A stretch of DNA of 7,969 bases from Desulfonema limicola (GTDB taxonomy: Bacteria; Desulfobacterota; Desulfobacteria; Desulfobacterales; Desulfosalsimonadaceae): the NCBI GenBank assembly GCA_020722245.1, contig DYLE01000110.1:1-7969 (forward strand), in the 5' to 3' direction. Positions 1-6,917 of the stretch are shown here, one piece after another. Both the position numbers and the translations under genes were made by a program. The notes under the pieces were generated by a model that searched no databases, was not told the origin of the DNA, and saw only the letters and a list, made by a program, of their open reading frames with translations. How positions within the stretch are numbered: the stretch's first letter is position 1; each line of letters begins with the position of its first letter.

Positions 1-98
1 TCAACGAGGTTTTTCAATCATTTTTCACCAAAAATTCCCGCCAATCGCGGATTTGAGGTGAGCCTTACGACCTGCCGGCGTTCAGATCGAAAGGCGGT
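1..98. other. Window edge downstream of the kinase gene
   Basis: I see no supportable gene, terminator or repeat in these bases. Short open frames run in from the left edge on the plus strand and could be the end of a neighbouring gene, but nothing identifies one. Confidence 0.4.
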
Positions 99-1628
99 TT
101 AAAAGACCGGCTGTATCGGAATTCGAATGTCAAACCGGGTGCCGTTTCCAGGTGAACTGACGCAGCGGATGGTTCCGCTCAGGGTCCGGGTCACGATATT
201 GTAAACGATGTACATGCCGAGCCCTGTGCCGCCGTTCCCCCGCCGGGTCGTAAAAAACGGTTCAAAAATCCGACGCCTGGTTTTCTCATCCATCCCCTTT
301 CCGTTGTCGCTGTATATGAAATGAAGCTGCTTCCTGTCCCAAACCACATCAAAAAGAATCTGCCCCTTCTCAACCCCTTCCAGACCGTGGATCAGGGAAT
401 TCATGAGCAGGTTGGTGATGATCTGGGAAAACGCTCCCGGATAGCTGTCAATCACCAGATCGGGAGGACAGTTCACCGTAATGATGTGACCCGTGCGTTT
501 ATACTGATAGCGCATGCTCAAAAGGGTTCCGTCGATATACTCCTTCAGGTTGAATTTCCTGCGGGTCTCCGTGGACTGATCCACCGCCACCTGTTTAAAG
601 TGCTGAACCAGCTCAGCGGCCCGCTTGAGGTTGGTATGGATCGTGGCGCTCGCCTCGGAAACATTGTGGACAAAATGATCCACCGCATCCTTTTCAACCC
701 CCTTGGATTGCAGCGCCTCAACCATCTGCTGGGATTTCTCCTGCAAAAAAGATACGGCCGTGATCCCGATGCCGACCGGCGTGTTGATTTCATGGGCCAC
801 CCCGGCCACAAGCCCGCCGAGCGCAGCCATCTTTTCCGCCTCGACAAGCTGGGCCTGGGCCTGCTGAAGCTCCTTTACCGATTCTTCCAGGGCGATGTTC
901 TTCTCCCGCAACTGGCTGGCGATCCGGTCCAGCTTTTCCCGGGATTCCTCCAGCTCCGCGTTCTGAAGCTTGATCGCCGCTCGGGTTTTTTTCAACAGGT
1001 TCGAGGTATAGGACAGAGTAAACGCCAGCACATACAGGGTAATGGTTATAATCATGATAATCATGATCACTTCGGTGAGGGTGTAGTGATACTCCCAATG
1101 CATATTTTGATGGGGAATCACCCCGAAGTGTTCCATCAAGGCCATTGCGCCAAAAGACCCGGCGCAGACCGAAGCAATGATAAAGGGATACCGGATCGGC
1201 GCCACCACGCCGATATAGGCGACCAAACCGCCGTAAATCAGGGCCAGGTATGTTCCCCGAATGCCGCCGAGAAAATAGATCATCACCGTATCCCCGATCG
1301 CCTGAATGAAATTGATGGACAGGTTGTAAAACTCCAAAAAACCCCTTCGGGTAATCCTTTTGATTCCCCACAAAAAAGGAATGTAAATACCCAGAATAAT
1401 GACGGCAGTAATGCTTAATCCGAGGAAAGAAGAGAAATCGAGGGCGTGAAACAGATAAAAAATCAAAAAAAAGGACCAGATGGCAACGACCGCGCCGGTC
1501 CATACATAGGCGCCCTGAAGATGGCGCTTGTAAATATGCGCGATCTGCTCAAAGGCTATCCGGTCGGATTTAGGAGGAATGTCCCTGCGTGAACCTTTTT
1601 GTTTAGCGTTTGAAATGGTTTTTTGCAT
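99..1628 (-). CDS. Membrane-anchored sensor histidine kinase (orphan)
   Basis: This is a 509-residue sensor kinase expected to autophosphorylate on histidine and pass the phosphate to a response regulator not present in the window. Residues about 41-206 contain several hydrophobic helices (roughly 41-61, 67-88, 105-143, 148-165 and 186-206), so the sensor region is membrane-embedded, without a large periplasmic domain. A heptad-rich coiled coil (about 215-265, rich in Glu/Gln/Lys/Leu) leads to the dimerisation helix with the phospho-acceptor motif AHEINTP (His279). The ATPase domain shows an N box (QIITNLLMNSLIHG, 402-415), G1 (DNGKGM, 441-446), F box (FEPFFTT, 455-461) and G2 (GGTGLGMY, 466-473). 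All catalytic motifs are intact. I chose the ATG at 1628 over the GTG one codon upstream because an AGGG ribosome-binding sequence lies 7 nt before it. The signal sensed cannot be read from the sequence. Confidence 0.95.
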   Translation of the reverse strand: MQKTISNAKQKGSRRDIPPKSDRIAFEQIAHIYKRHLQGAYVWTGAVVAIWSFFLIFYLFHALDFSSFLGLSITAVIILGIYIPFLWGIKRITRRGFLEFYNLSINFIQAIGDTVMIYFLGGIRGTYLALIYGGLVAYIGVVAPIRYPFIIASVCAGSFGAMALMEHFGVIPHQNMHWEYHYTLTEVIMIIMIITITLYVLAFTLSYTSNLLKKTRAAIKLQNAELEESREKLDRIASQLREKNIALEESVKELQQAQAQLVEAEKMAALGGLVAGVAHEINTPVGIGITAVSFLQEKSQQMVEALQSKGVEKDAVDHFVHNVSEASATIHTNLKRAAELVQHFKQVAVDQSTETRRKFNLKEYIDGTLLSMRYQYKRTGHIITVNCPPDLVIDSYPGAFSQIITNLLMNSLIHGLEGVEKGQILFDVVWDRKQLHFIYSDNGKGMDEKTRRRIFEPFFTTRRGNGGTGLGMYIVYNIVTRTLSGTIRCVSSPGNGTRFDIRIPIQPVF

Positions 1629-1663
1629 CACCCCACCCTGCTCCGTTTTGAATTGATATTAAA

Positions 1664-1692
1664 AAAATACAAATATTTGGAAAAAATGTCAA
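1664..1692 (-). promoter_or_regulatory. Sigma70-type promoter for the histidine kinase gene
   Basis: On the minus strand, a perfect -35 box TTGACA (1692-1687) is followed by a 17-nt spacer and a -10 box TATTTT (1669-1664). Transcription would start near 1657, giving a leader of about 30 nt before the kinase start at 1628. The A/T-rich spacer and exact spacing make this the best promoter match in the window. It implies that the kinase is transcribed on its own. Confidence 0.7.
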
Positions 1693-1729
1693 TGGATCTT
1701 AAAAGGTATCCGCATCCTCGATTCGCATC

Positions 1730-1758
1730 TTGACATGCCCAAAAGGCCGTGTTAGAGG
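1730..1758 (+). promoter_or_regulatory. Candidate promoter for tRNA-Pro
   Basis: A perfect -35 TTGACA (1730-1735), a 17-nt spacer and a weak -10 TAGAGG (1753-1758) lie about 30 bp upstream of the tRNA. A start near 1765 would give a short 5' leader removable by RNase P. The spacing and the downstream RNA gene support it. The -10 matches only three consensus positions. Confidence 0.45.
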
Positions 1759-1786
1759 GATGATGCATTTCTTGATCAGCCATCCA

Positions 1787-2111
<325 letters not shown>

Positions 2112-2330
2112 TTACGGAAAAAAACGTTTGCCGAAAATGATCCGGCGGATCGACCGGCGGTTTAAAAAAGGGCCAACCCGCGTCACCTGTTCCATCGCGT
2201 TCAAGGCATGCCGATGAAAAAGCCGGGCATCGCCCGAGGCCCATTTACGCCCGAACCCATTTTTTTCAAAAGGGGAATCGAAAACCGCCCGGAAATTCCT
2301 TCCCGTGAACATGCCCACAGGTTTAATCAT
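2112..2330 (-). CDS. Doubtful small ORF, 72 aa, unknown
   Basis: A small basic protein (begins MIKPVGMFTGRNF, ends IIFGKRFFP) that I do not recognise. Its ATG overlaps the TGA of the preceding minus-strand small ORF in an ATGA arrangement, with GCGGAG immediately before it (too close to be an ideal ribosome-binding site). Roughly 60 percent of third codon positions are G or C, slightly more coding-like than the ORF before it. The two ORFs may be coupled genes, halves of one frameshifted gene (the open frame extends upstream to a TTG at 2369), or chance open frames. I have no family evidence. Confidence 0.22.
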   Translation of the reverse strand: MIKPVGMFTGRNFRAVFDSPFEKNGFGRKWASGDARLFHRHALNAMEQVTRVGPFLNRRSIRRIIFGKRFFP

Positions 2331-2575
2331 CTCCGCTTTTGATCCAGGATAAATAAATGGAGGGGACAAGGGGGTTCGAGAGCATCCGGGGTTTTGAGGC
2401 CCGCAGGGGATATCCCTTTTTCTTTAAAAAATCGGCTGGAACAGGGGCTGTACCCGGCTGTAAGGTCTATCCGCCTGACCAGGTTCTCGTTTTGAACCGC
2501 CTGTCCTGCGCCGGATTTATACAGGAAGGTATCAAACGCTTTGATCTTTTCCGGCCTCCTGGGATATCCCGGCAT
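2327..2575 (-). CDS. Doubtful small ORF, 82 aa, unknown
   Basis: An unrecognised 82-residue ORF starting 57 bp downstream of the MarC stop on the same strand. A GGAGG lies 3 nt before its ATG, which is the main argument for translation, although the spacing is short. The predicted protein is Pro/Lys/Arg-rich with three cysteines and no membrane segment or motif. Third-position composition is near 50 percent G+C and not coding-like. It may be co-transcribed with the MarC gene or be a decayed remnant. Confidence 0.22.
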   Translation of the reverse strand: MPGYPRRPEKIKAFDTFLYKSGAGQAVQNENLVRRIDLTAGYSPCSSRFFKEKGISPAGLKTPDALEPPCPLHLFILDQKRR

Positions 2576-2632
2576 GATCCTCCGGTTGACAGGACAAGCA
2601 ATTGGATTGTTGCGAACCCCTAAACCGGCCCA

Positions 2633-3241
2633 TCAATGCGAAAAGGCGGTCATGGCCACGATTTCCGTGATTCCCCTGCGGATCAGCATGACCGCGATGG
2701 CGGTCAGCAGCAGGCTGGCGATCTTGGATACGATCTTGGTGCCGATCTGCCCCAGAATCCCCGTAATGGGTTGTGCGAGCAAAAAAATCAGGCCGGCGAT
2801 GAGGATATTGGCGATCAGCGCCGCTGCGGTGATCAGTCTGCCGTACATCCCGGCCAGAAGGATACAGGTGGTCAGCACGGCCGGGCCGGTGATCAAAGGA
2901 ACCCCGATGGGTACGGCGCCCAGGCTGTCAATATCGGTCTGACGCTGTTTCTTTTCCCCTGTGAGCAGATCGCTAAAGGAGACGACGATCAAAAGGATGC
3001 CGCCGGCGATCATGAAGTCCGATACGGTGATGCCCAAAAATTCCAGAAGCACCGGGCCGAAGGCAAGGAAGGCCAGGGCCACGGCCGAAGCCGTGATGAG
3101 GGACTGGTAGACAATGGTTCTGATTTTTGCCCTTTCCACCCTTTCGGTGAGGGCGACAAACATCGGCAACACACCGATCGCATCCACCGCCACAAACAGC
3201 GGAACAAAACACAGCCAGAAGCCATCCATTCCGTTTCCCAT
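2633..3241 (-). CDS. MarC-family integral membrane protein
   Basis: A MarC/UPF0056 inner-membrane protein. Family members have about six transmembrane helices and no firmly established substrate; the old link to multiple antibiotic resistance is not supported for E. coli MarC. The 202-residue core shows hydrophobic helices at about 8-32, 46-70, 72-94, 110-131, 136-158 and 170-190, the family-typical first helix ending AVDAIGVLPMF, and the hallmark PIGVPLITGPA (111-121). Start: the ATG at 3241 gives normal family length, with GGA about 9 nt upstream. The same frame stays open to an ATG at 3451, adding 70 mostly hydrophilic residues that do not look like a signal peptide; that start has AAAAGG abutting the ATG. 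If used, the protein is 272 aa. The family call is firm; the start is not. Confidence 0.93.
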   Translation of the reverse strand: MGNGMDGFWLCFVPLFVAVDAIGVLPMFVALTERVERAKIRTIVYQSLITASAVALAFLAFGPVLLEFLGITVSDFMIAGGILLIVVSFSDLLTGEKKQRQTDIDSLGAVPIGVPLITGPAVLTTCILLAGMYGRLITAAALIANILIAGLIFLLAQPITGILGQIGTKIVSKIASLLLTAIAVMLIRRGITEIVAMTAFSH

Positions 3242-3754
3242 AAAAATTCCGTCCCCGGGGCCGGAGGCCCCCTCCTCTTTTAAAACCGATTCCGGCCCGA
3301 CAGAAAGCCCGGTATAGCCTCCGATGACCGCCCCATCGGCCCTCTTTGCGCCCGACCGGAAAAAAGCGGGGATAAACGCGGCGCCGGCTTTTTCGCCCCC
3401 CGGCTGTTTTGAATCCTGCCGGTTCCGGCCGCCGCAAAACCCGAATGTCATCCTTTTCAGAAGATGATATTCGCTAACATGGAATATGTTGCGGCTTCAA
3501 GCCAAAGTTGGCGGTTTGTCATTTCGCTGAAAAGGCCGGCCGTATGGAGGCGCCCAGGTCAAAAGCGGGGGAAACCATGATCCGCCCCGTGCCATCTTTA
3601 TGATATGAGGTCGGGTGCAAGCGGGATTGGGGCTTTCGGGAAAGAAGCGGTATGCGTTGAATGCGTTAAAGATTGCAAGCTGTGTGAGGCGCTTGCGCCG
3701 AGTTCTTGCAGGGTGGCATTCCATGCACCTCGCGCCCCGAAAGACCCGCGAAGC

Positions 3755-3779
3755 GAACAGCTTTGACTCTTTGCTGTTC
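3755..3779. promoter_or_regulatory. Inverted repeat, candidate operator
   Basis: GAACAGC (3755-3761) and GCTGTTC (3773-3779) form a perfect 7-bp inverted repeat separated by 11 bp. The right arm overlaps a -35-like TTGCTG. A dimeric repressor could bind here and control the rightward operon. It could equally be a stem-loop in a transcript or chance; no other copy was noticed. Confidence 0.35.
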
Positions 3780-3799
3780 CATCAAACTTGACATACAAT
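3771..3799 (+). promoter_or_regulatory. Candidate promoter of the CHSA-repeat operon
   Basis: TTGCTG (3771-3776), a 17-bp spacer and TACAAT (3794-3799, five of six consensus positions) would start transcription near 3806, about 110 nt before the first gene. An overlapping alternative is the perfect -35 TTGACA (3788-3793) with 17 bp to a poor GATACA. Either places the operon start in the same 30 bp. Confidence 0.4.
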
Positions 3800-3871
3800 C
3801 TGATTTTTGAGATACATTGAGCAACGACAATGCCTTATTCCTTCCTGGTTGAACGGATTCGGGGGCTGATT

Positions 3872-3888
3872 CCGCGGCATCCCCGCGG
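3872..3888 (+). other. G+C-rich hairpin in the operon leader
   Basis: CCGCGG (3872-3877) pairs with CCGCGG (3883-3888) across the loop CATCC. It ends about 30 nt before the start codon at 3918. No T run follows, so it is not a classic terminator; it could affect leader stability or be incidental. Confidence 0.3.
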
Positions 3889-3917
3889 GCTTTCCAATGA
3901 TCCAAGGAACACGGAAA

Positions 3918-5069
3918 ATGATCAATAAAATAATGGTCTTGGCGGCTGTTCTGGTTTGCCTGGGGGAGACGCCGGCGCTTGCCGGCAAAGGGGAAATCGT
4001 GTTTGTGGAAACCCAGGTGGATCTCTCGTCCACAGGGGCCGCGGTGGTGGCCTACACGGTCCAGTACCGGGTGATTTCCGGAACCATGCACGGATTTTAT
4101 TTTGAGGGAAACGACCGCCTGCGGGTCCGGGCCGTATCCGAAGATTCCTACGCCCTGAATGCCTCGGGGAAGCGGTATAAGCTGGCCATCTCTCCGGCGG
4201 GCGGCGGCAAATGGGACATCGTTCTGGCAGGCGGGGCCGGAGTTTCAAAGGGGACCCTCACCTATGTGTTCTATTTTGCCACAGATTTCGCGGAAGCGGG
4301 GTATCTTGCGGAAACCGCCACCGCCGAGGGAAAGGACCTTGTGGTGTTCAACTGGTCCCCGGTCCAGTGGGACGAGGCCCCAAACCAGGACCATTACACC
4401 CTGAAAATCCTGACGCCCCATCCCGTCCCCAAGGACCGGGATACCCGCCAGTATGTGGCGGAAAACAGTCTGATTCTCACGGAAAAATGGGTCAACGAGA
4501 AATTTCTCATGGATTACCAGGCGGGACCCGATGGCCGCCTGCTTCTGGTGTTCCACAAAAACCGGCCCAAGAACCGCTTTGACATGCGGACCCAGTTTTA
4601 CATGCCTGCCGAATGGTTCGATTTTTCAGGCCGTTCTGCTGTGACCGGGTCCAAACAATCGGCGAGGGGACGGCGGATCAGCCTGGCCGCGCCTGATCCC
4701 CGGCTCAAGGCCACCTCCGGGAAAATCCTGCTTTATATCGGCATGCTGGTGTTGCTCGGGGTTTACACCCTGATCGTGAAAGGCAAGCAGAAATCCATGG
4801 TCATGGCCCACAAGGGGCTGGACGGGATCCGGTGGGACAGCTTAAACTGGACCCCGCCCAAGCTCATTCTCTCCACCTTCCGGAAAACGGGGAAAATCTG
4901 CAAGGATCTCACCCCCCCTGGAAGCGGCCTTTTATCTGGGCCTGCCCGTAAAGCGCATTTTCAGCGCCATGCTCGCGTCCATGGAAGCGGAGGGATTTCT
5001 CAGGGTGGTGTCAAAAGATCCCCTGCGGGTCAAAGTTCTGCAAACACCGGAACCGAGACGCCTGGATGA
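3918..5069 (+). CDS. DUF2207-like membrane protein, N-terminal part (frame lost at C7 tract)
   Basis: This ORF carries the first 332 residues of what looks like one roughly 540-residue protein. Residues 1-22 form a signal peptide (hydrophobic core, Ala-Leu-Ala before the likely cut). Residues 23-268 are an extracytoplasmic domain rich in beta-type sequence, resembling DUF2207-type membrane proteins (inferred from layout and pattern). A transmembrane helix (about 269-287) and a basic stretch follow, so the remainder is cytoplasmic. After Thr332 the frame meets seven C. The ORF as written then runs through low-complexity Gly/Ser/Arg residues to 5069, which look like out-of-frame translation; the natural continuation (LTPLEAAFYLGLP...) lies in the +1 frame. 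I chose the ATG at 3918 over the one at 3897 because AAGGA lies 9 nt before it and the signal peptide then starts normally. Function unknown; first gene of the operon. Confidence 0.8.
   Translation: MINKIMVLAAVLVCLGETPALAGKGEIVFVETQVDLSSTGAAVVAYTVQYRVISGTMHGFYFEGNDRLRVRAVSEDSYALNASGKRYKLAISPAGGGKWDIVLAGGAGVSKGTLTYVFYFATDFAEAGYLAETATAEGKDLVVFNWSPVQWDEAPNQDHYTLKILTPHPVPKDRDTRQYVAENSLILTEKWVNEKFLMDYQAGPDGRLLLVFHKNRPKNRFDMRTQFYMPAEWFDFSGRSAVTGSKQSARGRRISLAAPDPRLKATSGKILLYIGMLVLLGVYTLIVKGKQKSMVMAHKGLDGIRWDSLNWTPPKLILSTFRKTGKICKDLTPPGSGLLSGPARKAHFQRHARVHGSGGISQGGVKRSPAGQSSANTGTETPG
4912..4918 (+). other. Seven-C homopolymer at the frameshift point
   Basis: The run of seven C begins one base into the second base of the Thr332 codon. 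Six C would join both halves in one frame with the product ...KDLTPLEAAFYL. Possible causes are a sequencing or assembly error, a real mutation, slippage-based phase variation, or transcriptional or ribosomal slippage. No stop codon or ribosome-binding site at the joint suggests two separate genes. Confidence 0.75.
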
Positions 5070-5541
5070 TTACGAACGCCTGTTTTTCAGCTGCCTTTCC
5101 GATGACGGGGCGTTTTCCCAGCATGAGCTGGAGAATTTGATGAATACGGCTGTGCGGACCATCCAGGCCAAGGCCTGGGATGCGGACGTGGACGCCACCC
5201 GGCAATATTATATCGATCAGATCCGGGCCGGAACGGACGGCCCGGATGAGACAAGACCCCGGCGGACCTCGGACATCCGCTGGTACCTGTGGTATCACAA
5301 CACCCATCCCTATTACCGCACCCGCTATGCAGAGGACCGAAACCCCTGCCAGCATGAAACCGCCATTCCCATGGATGTGGATCACCTGGTCCAGGGGCCG
5401 GTGTCCACGGACCTGAGCCTGGACATGACCGCCTGCCATGACGCCTGCCACAGCGCCTGTCATTCCGCATGCCACAGCGCCTGTCACTCGGCTTGCCATT
5501 CCGCGTGTCATTCGGCTTGCGTGAGCGGGGGGTCGCATTGA
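4915..5541 (+). CDS. DUF2207-like protein, C-terminal part with CHSA cysteine-repeat tail
   Basis: The +1-frame continuation of the preceding gene, 208 residues to the TGA. It begins PLEAAFYLGLPVKRIF, a winged-helix-like stretch of the sort that follows the membrane helix in DUF2207-type proteins, then a charged region (LDDYERLFFSCLSDDG) and a Tyr/His/Arg-rich linker with one cysteine. It ends in seven Cys-His-Ser/Asp-Ala units (residues about 506-534 of the joined protein) and a short VSGGSH end. With the signal peptide and single helix upstream, this part should be cytoplasmic, where the downstream radical SAM enzyme acts. An ATG at 4969 lies in frame but has no ribosome-binding site, so an independent gene is unlikely. 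The stop overlaps the next start (TGATG), indicating translational coupling. I infer that the tail is the substrate of the neighbouring maturase; metal binding is the main alternative. Confidence 0.8.
   Translation, partial: PLEAAFYLGLPVKRIFSAMLASMEAEGFLRVVSKDPLRVKVLQTPEPRRLDDYERLFFSCLSDDGAFSQHELENLMNTAVRTIQAKAWDADVDATRQYYIDQIRAGTDGPDETRPRRTSDIRWYLWYHNTHPYYRTRYAEDRNPCQHETAIPMDVDHLVQGPVSTDLSLDMTACHDACHSACHSACHSACHSACHSACHSACVSGGSH
5434..5520 (+). repeat. Coding tandem repeat: seven C-H-(S/D)-A units
   Basis: Twelve-base units encode Cys-His-Asp-Ala once and Cys-His-Ser-Ala six times, closed by an eighth Cys. Cysteines fall exactly every four residues. Units pair into 24-bp blocks (5446-5469, 5470-5493, 5494-5517) in which TGC and TGT alternate for cysteine; the first two blocks share their first 17 bases. 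Serine codons vary (AGC, TCC, TCG), so the protein repeat is better conserved than the DNA repeat. The Cys spacing excludes a c-type haem CXXCH motif. Confidence 0.97.
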
Positions 5542-6917
5542 TGACGGCGATGATCGACCTTGCCTGGGTGGACGAATTCATCGAAAACGTCCGGCCCTAT
5601 ATTTTCGTGCGCCTGGAGGACAACCTCCTCATCAAGCGGCCCAACAGCGTCCAGAAGCTCAATGCCATGGGGGCGCGGATTTTAAAGGCCCTCATGGACG
5701 GCATGACGATTCGGGAGATGCTTGACCGGATCGGCCGGGACCCCGGAAGAACGGCGGACGTGGCCCATTTTCTCTATGCGGTCAAGGCCCGGCTGGAAGG
5801 CCGGCCGGATGCCTTCTCGGACAATCCCGCGGTGGTGTCGGCCCCTTTTGAAATGAAGTTCTCGGACTATCCCGTGCTGTCGGAAGTGGCCCTCAGCTAC
5901 CGCTGTAATTTGAAATGCGCCTTCTGCTATGCGGGATGCGGCAATGCCGGTAAACCGGCCGGCACCCGCGAAATGACCACGAACCAGGTCAAACAGGTGC
6001 TGGCGAAAATATTTCATCAGGCCAAGGCGCCGTCGGTAAGTTTTTCCGGCGGAGAACCCACCCTGCGGCCGGACCTGCCGGATCTGGTGGCCTTTGCCAA
6101 ATCCCTGGGCATGCGAGTGAATCTCATCACGAACGGGACCCTGATCTCCGAAGCCTTTGCGAAAACCCTGGCGGACCGGGGTCTGGATTCGGCCCAGGTG
6201 AGCATTGAAGGCACCAGCCCGAAGATTCACGACCGGATCGTGGGCGTGTCCGGGGCTTTTGAAAAAAGCGTCCGGGCCGTGGGATATTTAAAAGACGCGG
6301 GCATCCTGACCCATTCCAACACGACCCTATGCGCCGCAAATGCGGAAAATTGCCTGGATCTGCCCGGGTTTGTGCAAAAGGTTTTAAAAAACGACCGGTT
6401 CAGCATGAACCTGATGATCCCGGCAGGCTCCGGGGCCATGCACGATCACCTGATTCTGCCTTACAGCCGGGCCGGAAGGTGGATTGAAAAAATTATGGAA
6501 CACAGCCGGGAGGCGGGCGTGGAATTCATGTGGTATTCGCCGCTGCCCATGTGCATGTTCAATTCCGTGGCCCACGGCCTGGGAAACAAGGGATGCAGCG
6601 CCTGCGACGGCCTCATCTCCGTAACCCCGAACGGGGATGTCATTCCCTGCGCGTCCTGGGATGATCCCGTGGGCAACCTGTTGACCGATGACTTTGAAGG
6701 CATCTGGCACACGATCAAGGCCGAAAAATGCCGGGACAAGGGATTCGCCCATCCGTTCTGCCGGACCTGCGAGGATTTCCACATCTGCAACGGGGCCTGT
6801 CCGCTGTATTGGCGAAAGATCGGTTTTGCGGAGCTGGAACGGGAAAAACACATAGAATATAATAAGGGTTCGCGGTGTCGGACGGTAATGCCTTCCAGCG
6901 GAGGATCGATTCCATGA
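5541..6917 (+). CDS. Radical SAM/SPASM peptide maturase with N-terminal PqqD-like domain
   Basis: A 458-residue enzyme predicted to cleave S-adenosylmethionine reductively and modify a ribosomally made peptide. Residues about 16-88 resemble PqqD-type recognition domains (KLNAMGARILKALMDGMTI, 39-57), which bind precursor peptides. The radical SAM core has CNLKCAFC (Cys122, 126, 129) for the 4Fe-4S cluster and the GGEP motif (170-173). The C-terminal SPASM domain has the full seven-cysteine pattern: Cys355-X9-Gly-X4-Cys370, Cys407-X2-Cys410-X5-Cys416-X3-Cys420, then Cys446, expected to hold two auxiliary clusters. Extra cysteines are at 338, 352 and 397. I chose the ATG at 5541 because its A is the last base of the preceding stop and a G-rich ribosome-binding sequence lies about 8 nt upstream; the frame open from 5469 reads out of frame through the repeat. 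The likely substrate is the Cys-repeat tail just upstream. The reaction (for example thioether bonding) is inferred. Confidence 0.96.
   Translation: MTAMIDLAWVDEFIENVRPYIFVRLEDNLLIKRPNSVQKLNAMGARILKALMDGMTIREMLDRIGRDPGRTADVAHFLYAVKARLEGRPDAFSDNPAVVSAPFEMKFSDYPVLSEVALSYRCNLKCAFCYAGCGNAGKPAGTREMTTNQVKQVLAKIFHQAKAPSVSFSGGEPTLRPDLPDLVAFAKSLGMRVNLITNGTLISEAFAKTLADRGLDSAQVSIEGTSPKIHDRIVGVSGAFEKSVRAVGYLKDAGILTHSNTTLCAANAENCLDLPGFVQKVLKNDRFSMNLMIPAGSGAMHDHLILPYSRAGRWIEKIMEHSREAGVEFMWYSPLPMCMFNSVAHGLGNKGCSACDGLISVTPNGDVIPCASWDDPVGNLLTDDFEGIWHTIKAEKCRDKGFAHPFCRTCEDFHICNGACPLYWRKIGFAELEREKHIEYNKGSRCRTVMPSSGGSIP
6900..6904 (+). promoter_or_regulatory. Ribosome-binding site GGAGG inside the rSAM gene end
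   Basis: GGAGG lies 9 nt before the ATG at 6914 and inside the last codons of the radical SAM gene. It decides the start of the next gene in favour of ATG 6914 over the GTG at 6875 and supports coupled translation. Confidence 0.7.

Larger units (their letters stand above)
3452..3896. other. Intergenic region between divergent marC-like and CHSA-operon genes
   Basis: About 450 bp without a supportable gene; the open frames on both strands lack family character and ribosome-binding sites. It holds an inverted repeat AACAT-N5-ATGTT (3476-3490) near the upstream MarC start, the promoter and inverted repeat at 3755-3799, and a G+C-rich hairpin at 3872-3888. It probably contains the control region for the rightward operon. 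Confidence 0.5.

Noticed and set aside
321..1418. Long plus-strand open frame (365 codons) opposite the histidine kinase
   Set aside because: It lies fully antisense to a kinase with every motif intact, and its product is Arg/His/Gln-rich without family character.
3666..4091. Minus-strand ORF of 141 codons across the operon start
   Set aside because: It overlaps the signal peptide and leader of the plus-strand gene and has no ribosome-binding site or recognisable motif.
5434..5520. CRISPR array or non-coding tandem repeat
   Set aside because: The units are 12 bp, there are no spacers, and differences are synonymous, so it is a protein repeat.
5434..5520. Multihaem cytochrome c tail
   Set aside because: The cysteines are four residues apart with His directly after each (CHSAC), not CXXCH, and the tail is predicted cytoplasmic.
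5011..5538. Minus-strand ORF of 175 codons antisense to the repeat protein
   Set aside because: It is a shadow caused by G+C-rich codons; its sequence is the repeat read backwards.
5469..5540. Upstream start of the radical SAM frame at 5469
   Set aside because: These 24 codons are the Cys-repeat read out of frame; the coupled ATG at 5541 is the natural start.
4969..5541. Independent gene starting at ATG 4969
   Set aside because: It has no ribosome-binding site, and coding character in the same frame continues upstream to the C7 run, so it is the continuation of the broken gene.
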